Source: Timema cristinae
Lineage: Eukaryota; Arthropoda; Insecta; Phasmatodea; Timematidae
Direction: 5' to 3'
NCBI GenBank assembly: GCA_039000515.1
Contig: JBCFYV010000001.1
Span: 60,570,234-60,634,233, forward strand
DNA: 64,000 nt
In this document: piece by piece, positions 47,407-58,208 of the stretch
Layout: every line of letters starts with the position of its first letter
How positions within the stretch are numbered: position 1 is the first letter of the stretch
Made by a program: the position numbers and the translations under genes
Notes under the pieces: generated by a model
Databases searched by the model: none
What the model saw: the letters and a program-made list of their open reading frames with translations, nothing else
What the model was told of the DNA's origin: nothing

Positions 47407-47419
47407 TGACTGGTTATAT

Positions 47420-47680
47420 CAAAACGGGAGATTTTTTATAAGCGAGAGCGAAAGGGCCTAACAATTTTGCCAGGAAAGGTATTTTCACATACCTTCCAGG
47501 GTTCTTTTACATTCCACAATTGACATGGGACCGATCGCTTACTTCCCCTCCGAAGGAAGTTGTGCTACGGATTTCTAATCGTTCAAGATAAATCTTTCGA
47601 CCCGGGCTTGAACCCACGACTATCGGGTCTTGAAGTCAGCCCTTTACCCAGAAACCACAGAGGTTGACTGACAAAACAAT
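47420..47680 (-). mobile_element. tRNA-derived SINE-like element, fourth family
   Basis: On the minus strand, CTGTGGTTTCTGGGTAAAGG is followed by CTTCAAGACCCGATAG and GGGTTCAAGCCCGGG, in the order A-box, anticodon-like arm, B-box. The body is unlike families A to C. The 3' tail is not defined. Confidence 0.5.
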
Positions 47681-48199
47681 AAATATAAATGAAACTATTA
47701 AGCTTTGATTTTTGTTTCTTGGTTGTGACAACAAAAGATATTATAGTATATGAATTAATACATTAAAAAGTGCCCTATTCACACTTGTATCTTATTATAA
47801 GTTAACTTACATAAAAATACAATGACTTTTATAACATAAAAAAAGAACCATACAAACTATTAGTTTCAAAATAAAATATTTTTATTCTGTAAACACTTGA
47901 CGGCATACAAATAGGATTGCTAACTATTTCCGGTGCACCCAACACGTGCGGTATTTTAGGACTATAAAATAAGCTTACGGGCAGGCGGGCACCGGTAACT
48001 ATATACCTTATTAAGTAAGAGCAAAAATTACAAATTATATTTTACTAGACCTACGTGTGTAGTGTTATCTTTGGTTCAGTCAAAATGAGGGCCGTGCCCA
48101 TTTATTTATTTTCTTTGTTCGTCCTCGTAATCTGCAATTTATACTCAAAATGTATTAATAGATAGAGCTCTCCCATCCGAATACAACATTTTCTTTCTT
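47681..48199. other. Unassigned; includes a short signal-peptide-like frame
   Basis: A 26-codon frame at 48085-48165 (MRAVPIYLFSLFVLVICNLY...) has a hydrophobic core and an ATG in context CAAAATGAGG, eight bases after a TCAGTC initiator-like word, but no good donor follows. It may be chance. Confidence 0.25.
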
Positions 48200-48378
48200 A
48201 TCTTGAATCTTTAAAGATGTAAAAAAATTTGTTTGAGTGAATATTTTAAAGATGAATTTTTTTTTAATGTGTTAAAGAATTGGCGTCACAGACAAATGCT
48301 ATTTCGTTTGTCGTGTCTATTTCGCCACAAACAACAAGGCGACAATTTTTCAGGTAAATTAATTATATTAATACACTT
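48200..48378 (+). repeat. Duplicated ~175-bp segment, copy 1
   Basis: Nearly identical to 50007-50184: the middle 90 bp (GAATTGGCGTCACAGACAAA to TTTTTCAGGTAAATTAATTA) is the same in both, with a few differences in the flanks and poly-T length. It is bounded internally by TTTTTTTTTAATGTGTTAAAG and CAG/GTAAAT, so the core could be a 79-bp exon, or a dispersed repeat. Confidence 0.85.
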
Positions 48379-48967
48379 CTGTCTTTACTATTTAGTTACT
48401 CCCCCATTTCACATACAATAATCTTGTTACCAATTCACGTAACATTGTTATTTAAATTAGGTCATGATATAATTATAAGATTTCGAACCTCAGTGCGAGT
48501 ACCTATAACAAGAATACATCCCAGATGAGTAATAAGACGAGGAAGTATAAAAATGTAAGCCTAAAATTCAATTCAACTGTAAAATAGTAAAATGTATATC
48601 TGCAACTTTCTAAAGGGAGAAATAGAATATTAAATACTAAATAACTCGTCACGTGATTAATTCCAGGGGAAATGTTGTTAGTAAACACGCCATGTTTGTT
48701 TATCCTGGAGCTGGTGGTACCACTGCAGAGTAAGACACTCATGCATGCATCAACTCGTTTCCCATGTGACAATGGGTTTTAGAAAGTGTTCATTTCACAT
48801 CCACTATGGCTACTAGAACAATGACAGTACTAGTCACAATATTAATATAGCAGATTTTTTATCGAGGTATCCCTACCATCACACAGCTCCAAGAGTGTGT
48901 ACTTTCTAATCCCCGTGCAGTAGATGACACTACATCTGGCACGCATTAACACTTACCTTGATCCAGT
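48379..48967. other. No recognised gene
   Basis: AT-rich; open frames on the minus strand have no signature. Confidence 0.4.
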
Positions 48968-49550
48968 ACTGACGAACTGATTGTACTGAGAGTCACACAA
49001 TGCAGGGGGACATGTGCTGACGAACTGATTGAATTGAGAGTCAAACAACGCAGGGGACATGTGCTGACAAACTGATTGTACTGAGAGTCAAACAATGCAG
49101 GGGAACATGTGCTGACGAACTGATTGTACTGAGAGTCACACAATGCAGGGGAACATGTACTGACCAAGTGATTGTACTGAGAGTCACACAATGCAGGGGA
49201 ACATGTACTGACCAAGTGATTGTACTGAGAGTCACACAATGCAGGGGAACATGTGCTGACAAACTGATTGTACTGAGAGTCAAACAATGCAGGGGAACAT
49301 GTGCTGACCAAGTGATTGTACTGAGAGTCACACAATGCAGGGGAACATGTACTGACCAAGTGATTGTACTGAGAGTCACACAATGCAGGGGAACATGTAC
49401 TGACCAAGTGATTGTACTGAGAGTCACACAATGCAGGGGAACATGTACTGACAAACTGATTGTACTGAGAGTCACAAAACGCAGTGGAACATGTGCTGAC
49501 GAACTGATTATACTGAGAGTCAAACAACGCAGGGGGACAGGTGCTGACCA
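48968..49550. repeat. 48-bp minisatellite, ~12 copies
   Basis: Unit GAGAGTCACACAATGCAGGG, GAACATGTACTGACCAAGTG, ATTGTACT. Because 48 is a multiple of three, all frames without a stop in one unit stay open, giving long artificial proteins on both strands. Variants of the unit (GACGAACTG, GACAAACTG, GACCAAGTG) cluster. A stray diverged unit occurs near 49818-49845. Confidence 0.97.
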
Positions 49551-50006
49551 ATCTCAAATCAAATTACGGCATGGAGAGGTAACTTCCAAATTTTTGCTAA
49601 ACATATCAGATTACAAAGCTAATAATTAAAGTCAATGAACTCAAGCCCTATCTAATATGTATACATTTTATATAATGTGCCACAATAAGTACGTAATTCA
49701 ATTTTAATCTTCTAGTCTAAGTTGTAGACTCACACTGATGAGGAAGTTCAGCTGAATAGATATTAAAATATAAGGAAATGAGTTAGAGTTTTATAAAGTA
49801 GTCTCTGAAGGTATTATTTACTGACCACATGATTGTACCAAGTAATACGGCCCATCATCTCAATATTACTAGCTCTCACAACGGGGGACGCGAGAACTAC
49901 TACTATATGTTCAGCTCCTTGAACCACGCATCCACCGGTGTTAACACGTCAGACAATTGGATTGGTTGAAATGTTCACTATACATTCAAATGGGGCTCCG
50001 CACACA
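49551..50006. other. No recognised gene
   Basis: Apart from the stray diverged unit of the 48-bp repeat near 49818, nothing was recognised. Confidence 0.4.
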
Positions 50007-50184
50007 TCTTGAATCTTTAAACATGTAAAAAATTTTGTTTGAGTGAATATTTTAAAGATGAATTTTTTTTAATGTGTTAAAGAATTGGCGTCACAGACAA
50101 ATGCTATTTCGTTTGTCGTGTCTATTTCGCCACAAACAACAAGGCGACAATTTTTCAGGTAAATTAATTATATTAATATACTTT
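50007..50184 (+). repeat. Duplicated ~175-bp segment, copy 2
   Basis: Second copy of 48200-48378, in direct orientation 1.8 kb away. The shared core frame would read IGVTDKCYFVCRVYFATNNK. It ends just before the CpG-rich region. Confidence 0.85.
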
Positions 50185-50209
50185 ACTAAGAATATGTTAA
50201 TGTTCTATT

Positions 50210-50698
50210 TTTGAACCGACCGCACAGACCTATAGTCGGTTGATTGTCGGCGGGGAGATGTGAATCCCGTATCAGAGCATGGCTGCGCACACCGACTATA
50301 GCTAGATCTGACACATTTTTGTAGTAGTGTACGAGGCGCGCGCGCAGCCGCACGTGGTGTGTAACCTGTTGGTTCGAAGAGCTCTCAGACTGGGCGGGGT
50401 CTCTATATTATACTGGATGGACATTAAGCCCGGTGCCCCGAGCGACGTGCGTCATCCTTGCAGTCACGTCATGTGACGCTGCGTCTCAGCATTACTTTGA
50501 TTCGATTGATGGAGTTCACACGGGACGTGAGGTCTGGCGTCAAGTTGGCGTCATCGTTGCGTCAAAACTAGTGACGTGGGTTTCTGCAAAACGCAGCGGT
50601 GACGCTACCGTTCAGCGTTCTGTCAGTCCCTGTGAAGACATAGAGCAGTGAACACGAACTGCACGCGTCATTGTGATGGTGATCAGTGTACAGTCAGA
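50210..50698 (+). promoter_or_regulatory. CpG-rich segment with many CGTCA sites
   Basis: GC-rich and CpG-dense against an AT-rich background. It contains GAGGCGCGCGCGCAGCCGCA and an inverted pair CTATAGTCGG/CCGACTATAG, and within about 220 bp at least eight CGTCA/TGACG half-sites (for example GTCACGTCATGTGACG). It leads directly into the ATG of the MADF-like frame, so it is either that gene's promoter or the subterminal region of a transposon encoding it. Confidence 0.5.
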
Positions 50699-50869
50699 AT
50701 GGAAGACGAAATAGACACAGAACTTTTTTATCATTGAGGTGCGGGAAGTCGTCCCTATAAGAATACCCAGACAGAAATAAAAAACAAGCAGCATGGATGG
50801 AGATATGCAAGATGCTATATCCAAATACTGATGAAATGGAAGCCATGATGCTAAAGCAACTTGGCGAGT
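50699..50869 (+). pseudogene. MADF-domain protein, N-terminal fragment
   Basis: ATG 50699 gives MEDEIDTELF. After a shift, IIEVRE, and then in another frame EYPDRNKKQAAWMEICKMLY and PNTDEMEAMMLKQLG. This is the first two thirds of a MADF domain (a Myb/SANT-like DNA-binding fold, as in Adf-1 and the accessory protein of PIF/Harbinger transposons). Two frameshifts and loss of the rest of the domain after 50869 indicate a pseudogene or transposon relic. Confidence 0.72.
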
Positions 50870-50929
50870 TTTATCTCAATTTTCTTTTCTAATAATTTTT
50901 ATGAATTGAGAAAACATATTTTCTATATA

Positions 50930-51010
50930 CAGTGGAACTTCGTTTATAAGGATTAACTAGGACCATATGCCATCTGGATTATCTGTATTATCCGGAAGTT
51001 ATAGTAAAAG
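50930..51010 (+). mobile_element. Pogo/Tigger-like terminal repeat remnant
   Basis: CAGTGGAACTTCGTTTATAA preceded by TA, with TATTATCCGGAAGTTATAG nearby, resembles the CAGTRGAACCTCGATTATCC ends of pogo-type Tc1/mariner elements. The opposite end was not found. Confidence 0.5.
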
Positions 51011-51615
51011 TCAATTAAAATTATTTATTTTCACAATAACCATTTATAAAATACTTGAAACATCTCACAACCACTGTTCAATTCTAAAATAATGAGTAGA
51101 GACCGAATGTTAGGCAAAACGCCTATACATTATTGTTACAGATATCATAAAGATGACTTATAAGTTCATGTCAGGGTATTAGAGTTGTGTACAGCAAAGA
51201 TAAGTTTACCTATTTTTTCCGCTCGCGGAGTGTACTTATGACGGCCATGTCTTCAAACCGAGTGAGGCCAAGAGTTGCGTCTAAATAGACACACGTCGCT
51301 CGTGGGCACCGGGCCTAACATACGCATTGCCAAGGACCAAAGTGTGATGCTCAAGTTATTGTTTGCTTAGTTGTGGGGGCACAAATATAACGGTTTCCTT
51401 AAATGTTCTTATGCTAAACATGTCTCGGATTATTAAAGTGTTATTGTTTGAAATAGTGAAGTATTATACCAGACTTGCCTGAAGAAACATTTACATTCAA
51501 GGATAGACAATTCGGTCTTACAGCCAATACTTTACAAATACAAATAAAATCTTTTATATATTTAAATATGAACCTATCATCCATGTTGTTTACATTCTGC
51601 CAAGACTACACTTAT
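51011..51615. other. No recognised gene
   Basis: 51220-51320 is GC-richer than its flanks; no coding signature was seen. Confidence 0.4.
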
Positions 51616-51619
51616 ATAT

Positions 51620-51990
51620 AAAGTTGGCTCTTAGCTTGTATATTGGTTTCAGAAACCATAGTGTATTGAAAGTTGGATAAATATAATGAATAAGATATCT
51701 TAAAACTTGATTACATTTGTTTGAATGACAAACATTGTGAAGTTATCATAAAATCAAACGATCACTTGGGTTATAAGCTTTTAGAAAGTATTATTATACT
51801 ACAATTTTTTTGAACGTTGGCTCATATCTTGTATATTGCTTTTAGTAACATATTTTGTTGAAAGTTCGATAACTATAATGAAACAGATTAGCTAGAAACT
51901 GTATTACATTTGTTTGAACGACATACTTCGTGTAGCAGTCCTACGTTCAAACGATCATTTAGGTTATAGGCTTGTAGGAAGTACGGTATC
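51620..51990. repeat. Diverged tandem duplication, ~202-bp unit
   Basis: GTTGGCTC(T/A)TA.CTTGTATATTG, ATTACATTTGTTTGAA(T/C)GAC and CAAACGATCA occur at 51623, 51712 and 51764 and again at 51826, 51904 and 51946, in the same order. Confidence 0.82.
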
Positions 51991-52027
51991 GGCTGGATCC
52001 TTATTTTATGAGGAATCCCAATCTTTA

Positions 52028-52178
52028 AGGCTTTATTTCCTACCAGAATACTATCATATCTTAGTATTTCGGTAGGATAAACAGTCATTTAGAACGTAAG
52101 TATAAATTTCCTTCTGGACGGTATTTTATCCTACCTAAATACTACGATAGGGTAGGATTATTATACGAGATAAAGCCT
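52028..52178. repeat. Inverted repeat with ~52-bp arms
   Basis: Arm 52028-52079 (AGGCTTTATTTCCTACC ... GGTAGGATA) pairs with 52127-52178 (TATCCTACCTAAATACTACG ... ATAAAGCCT), with some mismatches and a loop of about 47 bp. This resembles a small foldback transposon. Confidence 0.78.
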
Positions 52179-52809
52179 CCAAAATGAGCTTCCTTCAAAA
52201 ATTATAGTAGGGCCTATAAATTAACTTGCATCAACTTAATTAAAGAAAAAACTCACCAGTTTCGAACATTGTTATGGTCTTCAAAGCTTTTACTAACACA
52301 TTTAATTAATCTAACTAATCAAACATTGATGTATCTCACATATTCAATCAAATTATTGAACAATGTCAAAGTGCCACATTGCCTTGTACGGGTGTAAGTA
52401 AGAAAGAAAGAAAGAGATAGCCGAAAGTTTCCTTCTCTCTTACACACTGGTAAGCAGACGAAAACTCGAAAACCTGAGTTAAAGATGTCCATCCAGTTTT
52501 ATTATAGAGATCAATAGCCTAAGCCACAGACAAGGTATTTCCTGGTCTGTGGCCTAGGTTGGCCTAGGTACAATATACGTGAATGCGTCTTCTTTCTGGG
52601 AAGTATATCCTCAAAAGATATTAAACCACCCTTTTAATAAACGCTGACTGTTCATAAAGTGAACACAATACTTCCGATCAATGATTTTTATGTGATTTAG
52701 TATAAATATCGCTGAACATCTCAATCTTTAGAAATGCACCAACACTCACTCTTCCATGGCACGTATAAAAAACTACAGCCACCGACCAACTGACGATGAA
52801 CGGTTGCCT
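52179..52809. other. No recognised gene
   Basis: Contains a short (GAAA)n run near 52403-52416 and a local inverted repeat around AGGCCTAAG-type words at 52517-52570 (CAGACAAGG/CCTGGTCTGTGGCC). Nothing else was recognised. Confidence 0.4.
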
Positions 52810-53352
52810 GTGTGTCGTGTGCGGCTGCTATTTGTCGGCTCAGACACCTGGCAGACTGTGTGTCGTGTGTGGCTGCTATTTATAAGTTCAGACACCTGGC
52901 AGACTGTGTGTCGTGTGTGGCTGCTATTTATAAGTTCAGACACCTCGCAGACTGTGTGTTGTGTTTGGCTGCTATTTGTCGGCTCAGACACCTGGCAGAC
53001 TGTGTGTCGTGTGTGGCTGCTATTTATAAGTTCAGACACCTCGCAGACTGTGTGTTGTGTTTGGCTGCTATTTGTCGGCTCAGACACCTGGCAGACTGTG
53101 TGTCGTGTGGGGCTGCTATTTATAAGTTCAGACACCTCGCAGACTGTGTGTTGTGTTTGGCTGCTATTTGTCGGCTCAGACACCTGGCAGACTGTGTGTC
53201 GTGTGTGGCTGCTATTTATAAGTTCAGACACCTGGCAGACTGTGTGTCGTGTGCGGCTGCTATTTGTCGGCTCAGACACCTGGCAGACTGTATCGTGTGC
53301 GGCTGCTATTTATAAGTCAGACACCTGGCAGACTGTGTGTCGTGTGCGGCTG
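52810..53352. repeat. 48-bp minisatellite, ~11 copies, two alternating unit types
   Basis: Unit TGTGTCGTGTGTGGCTGCTA then TTTATAAGTTCAGACACCTGGCAGAC. Type A carries TTGTCGGCTCAG and type B TTATAAGTTCAG. They run mostly A-B-A-B, giving a 96-bp higher-order repeat. Open frames on both strands are by-products of the period. It shares only its length, not its sequence, with the array at 48968. Confidence 0.96.
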
Positions 53353-53591
53353 CCCTTAGAGTTAGAGGAATTAATATTTAAACTTACATTTGTTACGAAC
53401 ACTGTAATTTATACAAATAGTTTGCAAAGAATGTTGAATATAATCCTCGGACACGAGAATTGAACCTTGGACTGCCACCACTGAGCTTACCTTTCCATTT
53501 GTTGCCCAATCAATACTCAGTGTTTTAATTGTGACCTCATCTATGGCTGTGCTCCTGGGGTAAGATTCCCTCGGTGTGACCACAGACCCGC
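53353..53591. other. Spacer between minisatellites
   Basis: No recognised features. Confidence 0.5.
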
Positions 53592-54072
53592 GTGGTGAGT
53601 CACAGACGTGGGGTGATGAGTCACATGCAAGGTGTGTTAAGTCACAGACGTGGTGTGGTGAGTCGCAGACGTGGGGTGGTGAGTCACAGACGTAACGTGG
53701 TGAGTCACATACGTGACGTGATGAGTCACATGAATGGTGTGTTAAATCACAGACGTGGTGTGGTGAGTCACAGACGTGGAGTGGTGAGTCACATACGTGG
53801 GGTGGCGAGTTACAGACGTGGCGTGGTGAGTCACAGGCGTGGCGTGTTAAGTCGCAGACGTGGTGTGGTGAGTTACAGACGGGACGTGGTGAGTCACATA
53901 CGTAGCGTGGTGAGTTACAGACGTGGGGTGGCGAGTTACAGACGGGGTGTGGTAAGTCACAGACATGGTGTGGTGAGTCACAGGCGTGGAGTGTTAAGTC
54001 GCAGACGTGGTGTGGTGAGTTACTGATGTGGCGTGGTGAGTCGCAGAGTGGGGTGATGAGTTACAGACGTGT
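53592..54072. repeat. 21-bp minisatellite, ~23 copies, with AP-1-like motifs
   Basis: Consensus GTGGTGAGTCACAGACGTGG. About ten units keep a perfect TGAGTCA, the AP-1/bZIP consensus, next to ACGTG. Unit length is a multiple of three, so a 144-codon frame is open but meaningless (RRGVVSH repeats). Confidence 0.95.
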
Positions 54073-55100
54073 TTCCCTAGATGCGTATCTTGGCCGCTAG
54101 TCGTGGGTAATTTTATGTGTAGTAGGCCAACTGATCATTTCTTTCAATTGTATTTTGTTTAATGTTCCGTGTTATTTTTTTATTTTGGAATAGTGTGGAT
54201 GTCAAAAATTGATGGGTGCTTTTCCACCTCTTTAAATAAATTTTCGTCCTCTTCTATGGATAAATTTTGAAACATTTTCAAAACCAGCCCAATCAAACAT
54301 AAACTGTGAAACAGACTGAGACGATCCCCCCTTCCCCAATATTTAAATGTCCCTAAATTGTAAGCACCACCTTAATTATCATCACTGTACGCTTAGACCG
54401 ACTTGGAGATAGGATTTCCACAAATAGTGCGGTTCCCTTGAACAATCTATATTTTGAAGTATTTGTTGTAAACAACTTGTATTTTTTCCTGTGTTCTACA
54501 TGACCATCCATATTTGTTCTGTTGGATTTTAGTGATGTGCACATTTTGGTTCCCAAAGTTTTTTTTTACTCTTATTAAACTATCTAGTTTGTATAATTTC
54601 CTTGTCTGTGGCCGGTCTGTCCCCTGGATGTCTCAGAATAATTCCTGTCACTTTGCCCAAGCCCCGAGGCGGATGATGTTGATGGACGGGGCAGATGTAT
54701 ACTAGCCTTGAGGGGATTAATCCTGGGACCACAGTAGAAGTCTTATCAAGAATGTTGAACCAGGCCCAAATACATGTCCCTTTGAAGTTACAATTAATCG
54801 GAGATCTCGGTAGGTAGCCCTTACCACGTACTAACATCGGCTGGAGTCGAACACATTATGTGACCCCAGAACCCCAGTATCACCTGAACTGGTCAACTCT
54901 CTCCCCCATTTTCGAACACGCTACCAGAAGGTAAAGTCTGCTCTCGAAGCAGTGTGAACGCAGACGCAATGTAGAGACGCTGGGCACGCAATCTGGCCGT
55001 CAGTCGCAATCGCCTCGAAATAACTGGTCGCACTATGGAAACCAGTTCGGTCGCATACACGAGACACGCCGAGGAAATCCTACCTTTACAGGTGGAAGAG
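54073..55100. other. Unassigned sequence
   Basis: 54560-55090 is GC-richer and both strands have open frames of 60-85 codons (for example 54580-54837 on the minus strand), but no family signature or splice pattern was recognised. It may be an old retroelement fragment. Confidence 0.35.
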
Positions 55101-58100
55101 AGCTAACGTTCTCATTCAGACTGTCTTCTACAATGAGACATGTGGGACAAAGAACACAATAGCAACCTATATATAGCTAACAACCTCATTCAGACTGTCT
55201 TCTACAATGAGACATGTGGGACAAAGAACACAATAGCAACCTATATATAGCTAACAACCTCATTCAGACTGTCTTCTACAATGAGACATGTGGGACAAAG
55301 AACACAATAGCAACCTATATATAGCTAACAACCACATTCAGACTGTCTTCTATAATGAGACGTGTGGGACAAAGAACACAATAGCAACCTATATATAGCT
55401 AACAACCTCATTCAGACTGTCTTCTACAATGAGACATATGGGACAAAGAACACAATAGCAACCTATATATAGCTAACAACCTCATTCAGACTGTCTTCTA
55501 CAATGAGACATGTGGGACAAAGAACACAATAGCAACCTATATATAGCTAACAACACCATTCAGACTGTCTTCTATAATGAGACATGTGGGACAAAGAACA
55601 CAATGTCAACCTATATATAGCTAACAACCTCATTCAGACTGTCTTCTACAATGAGACATATGGGACAAAGAACACAATAGCAACCTATATATAGCTAACA
55701 ACCTCATTCAGACTGTCTTCTACAATGAGACATGTGGGACAAAGAACACAATAGCAACCTATATATAGCTAACAACCACATTCAGACTGTCTTCTATAAT
55801 GAGACGTGTGGGACAAAGAACACAATAGCAACCTATATATAGCTAACAACCTCATTCAGACTGTCTTCTACAATGAGACATATGGGACAAAGAACCAATA
55901 GCAACCTATATATAGCTAACAACCACATTCAGACTGTCTTCTATAATGAGACGTGTGGGACAAAGAACACAATAGCAACCTATATATAGCTAACAACCTC
56001 ATTCAGACTGTCTTCTATAATGAGACATGTGGGACAAAGAACACAATGTCAACCTATATATAGCTAACAACCTCATTCAGACTGTCTTCTACAATGAGAC
56101 ATGTGGGACAAAGAACACAATAGCAACCTATATATAGCTAACAACCTCATTCAGACTGTCTTCTATAATGAGACATGTGGGACAAAGAACACAATGTCAA
56201 CCTATATAAAGCTAACAACCTCATTCAGACTGTCATCTACAATGAGACATGTGGGACAAAGAACACAATAGCAACCTATATATAGCTAACAACCTCATTC
56301 AGACTGTCTTCTACAATGAGACATGTGGGACAAAGAACACAATAGCAACCTATATATAGCTAACAACCTCATTCAGACTGTCTTCTACAATGAGACATGT
56401 GGGACAAAGAACACAATAGCAACCTATATATAGCTAACAACCTCATTCTGACTGTCTTCTATAATGAGACATGTGGGACAAAGAACACAATAGCAACCTA
56501 TATATAGCTAACAACCTCATTCAGACTGTCTTCTACAATGAAACATGTGGGACAAAGAACACAATACCTACCTATATATAGCTAACAACCTCATTCAGAC
56601 TGTCATCTACAATGAGACATGTGGGACAAAGAACACAATAGCAACCTATATATAGCTAACAACCTCATTCAGACTGTCATCTACAATGAGACATGTGGGA
56701 CAAAGAACACAATAGCAACCTATATATAGCTAACAACCTCATTCAGACTGTCTTCTATAATGAGACATGTGGGACAAAGAACACAATAGCAACCTATATA
56801 TATAGCTAACAACCTCATTCAGACTGTCTTCTATAATGAGACATGTGGGACAAAGAATACAATAGCACCTATATATAGCTAACAACCTCATTCAGACTGT
56901 CTTCTACAATGAGACATGTGGGACAAAGAACACAATAGCAACCTATATATAGCTAACAACCTCATTCAGACTGTCTTCTATAATGAGACATGTGGGACAA
57001 AGAACACAATAGCAACCTATATATAGCTAACAACCTCATTTTGACTGTCTTCTATAATGAGACATGTGGGACAAAGAACACAATAGCAACCTATATATAG
57101 CTAACAACCTCATTCAGACTGTCTTCTATAATGAGACATGTGGGACAAAGAACACAATAGCAACCTATATATAGCTAACAACCTCATTCAGACTGTCTTC
57201 TACAATGAGACATATGGGACAAAGAACACAATAGCAACCTATATATAGCTAACAACCTCATTCAGACTGTCATCTACAATGAGACATGTGGGACAAAGAA
57301 CACAATAGCAACCTATATATAGCTAACAACCTCATTCAGACTGTCTTCTACAATGAGACATGTGGGACAAGAACACAATAGCAACCTATATATAGCTAAC
57401 ATCCCCATTCAGACTGTCTTCTACAATGAGACATGTGGGACAAAGAACACAATAGCAACCTATATATAGCTAACAACCTCATTCAGACTGTCTTCTATAA
57501 TGAGACATGTGGGACAAAGAACACAATAGCAACCTATATAAAGCTAACAACCTCATTCAGACTGTCTTCGACAATGAGACATGTGGGACAAAGAACACAA
57601 TAGCAACCTATATATAGCTAACAACCTCATTCAGACTGTCTTCGACAATGAGACATGTGGGACAAAGAACACAATAGCAACCTATATATAGCTAACATCC
57701 TCATTCAGACTGTCTTCTACAATGAGACATGTGGGACAAAGAACACAATAGCAACCTATTTATAGCTAACAACCTCATTCAGACTGTCTTCTACAATGAG
57801 ACATGTGGGACAAAGAACACAATAGCAACCTATATAAAGCTAACAACCTCATTCAGACTGTCTTCGACAATGAGACATGTGGGACAAAGAACACAATAGC
57901 AACCTATATATAGCTAACAACCTCATTCTGACTGTCTTCTATAATGAGACATGTGGGACAAAGAACACAATAGCAACCTATATAAAGCTAACAACCTCAT
58001 TCAGACTGTCTTCGACAATGAGACATGTGGGACAAAGAACACAATGTCAACCTATATATAGCTAACAACCTCATTCAGACTGTCTTCTACAATGAGACAT

Positions 58101-58208
58101 GTGGGACAAAGAACACAATAGCAACCTATATAAAGCTAACAACCTCATTCAGACTGTCTTCGACAATGAGACATATGGGACAAAGAACACAATAGCAACC
58201 TATATAGC
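55101..58208. repeat. 74-bp minisatellite, ~42 copies
   Basis: Unit CTCATTCAGACTGTCTTCTA, CAATGAGACATGTGGGACAA, AGAACACAATAGCAACCTAT, ATATAGCTAACAAC. Copies differ by a few substitutions (ACATGT/ACGTGT/ACATAT, AATAGC/AATGTC, TATATATAG/TATAAAG), and variant blocks recur, showing local amplification. Each unit carries a TATATATAG word. The array is over 3 kb and highly homogeneous. Confidence 0.98.

Noticed and set aside
48946..49629. Long open frames (153-203 codons) on both strands in the 48-bp array
   Set aside because: They arise because the repeat period is a multiple of three; no start, splice or family signature.
52756..53463. Cys/Trp-rich 235-codon open frame
   Set aside because: Product of the second 48-bp minisatellite, open in several frames and both strands.
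53592..54026. RRGVVSH-repeat protein
   Set aside because: Product of the 21-bp minisatellite.
54580..54837. Minus-strand 85-codon frame (PVHQHHPPRGLGKVTGIILR)
   Set aside because: No recognised family, start or splice context; kept as unassigned.
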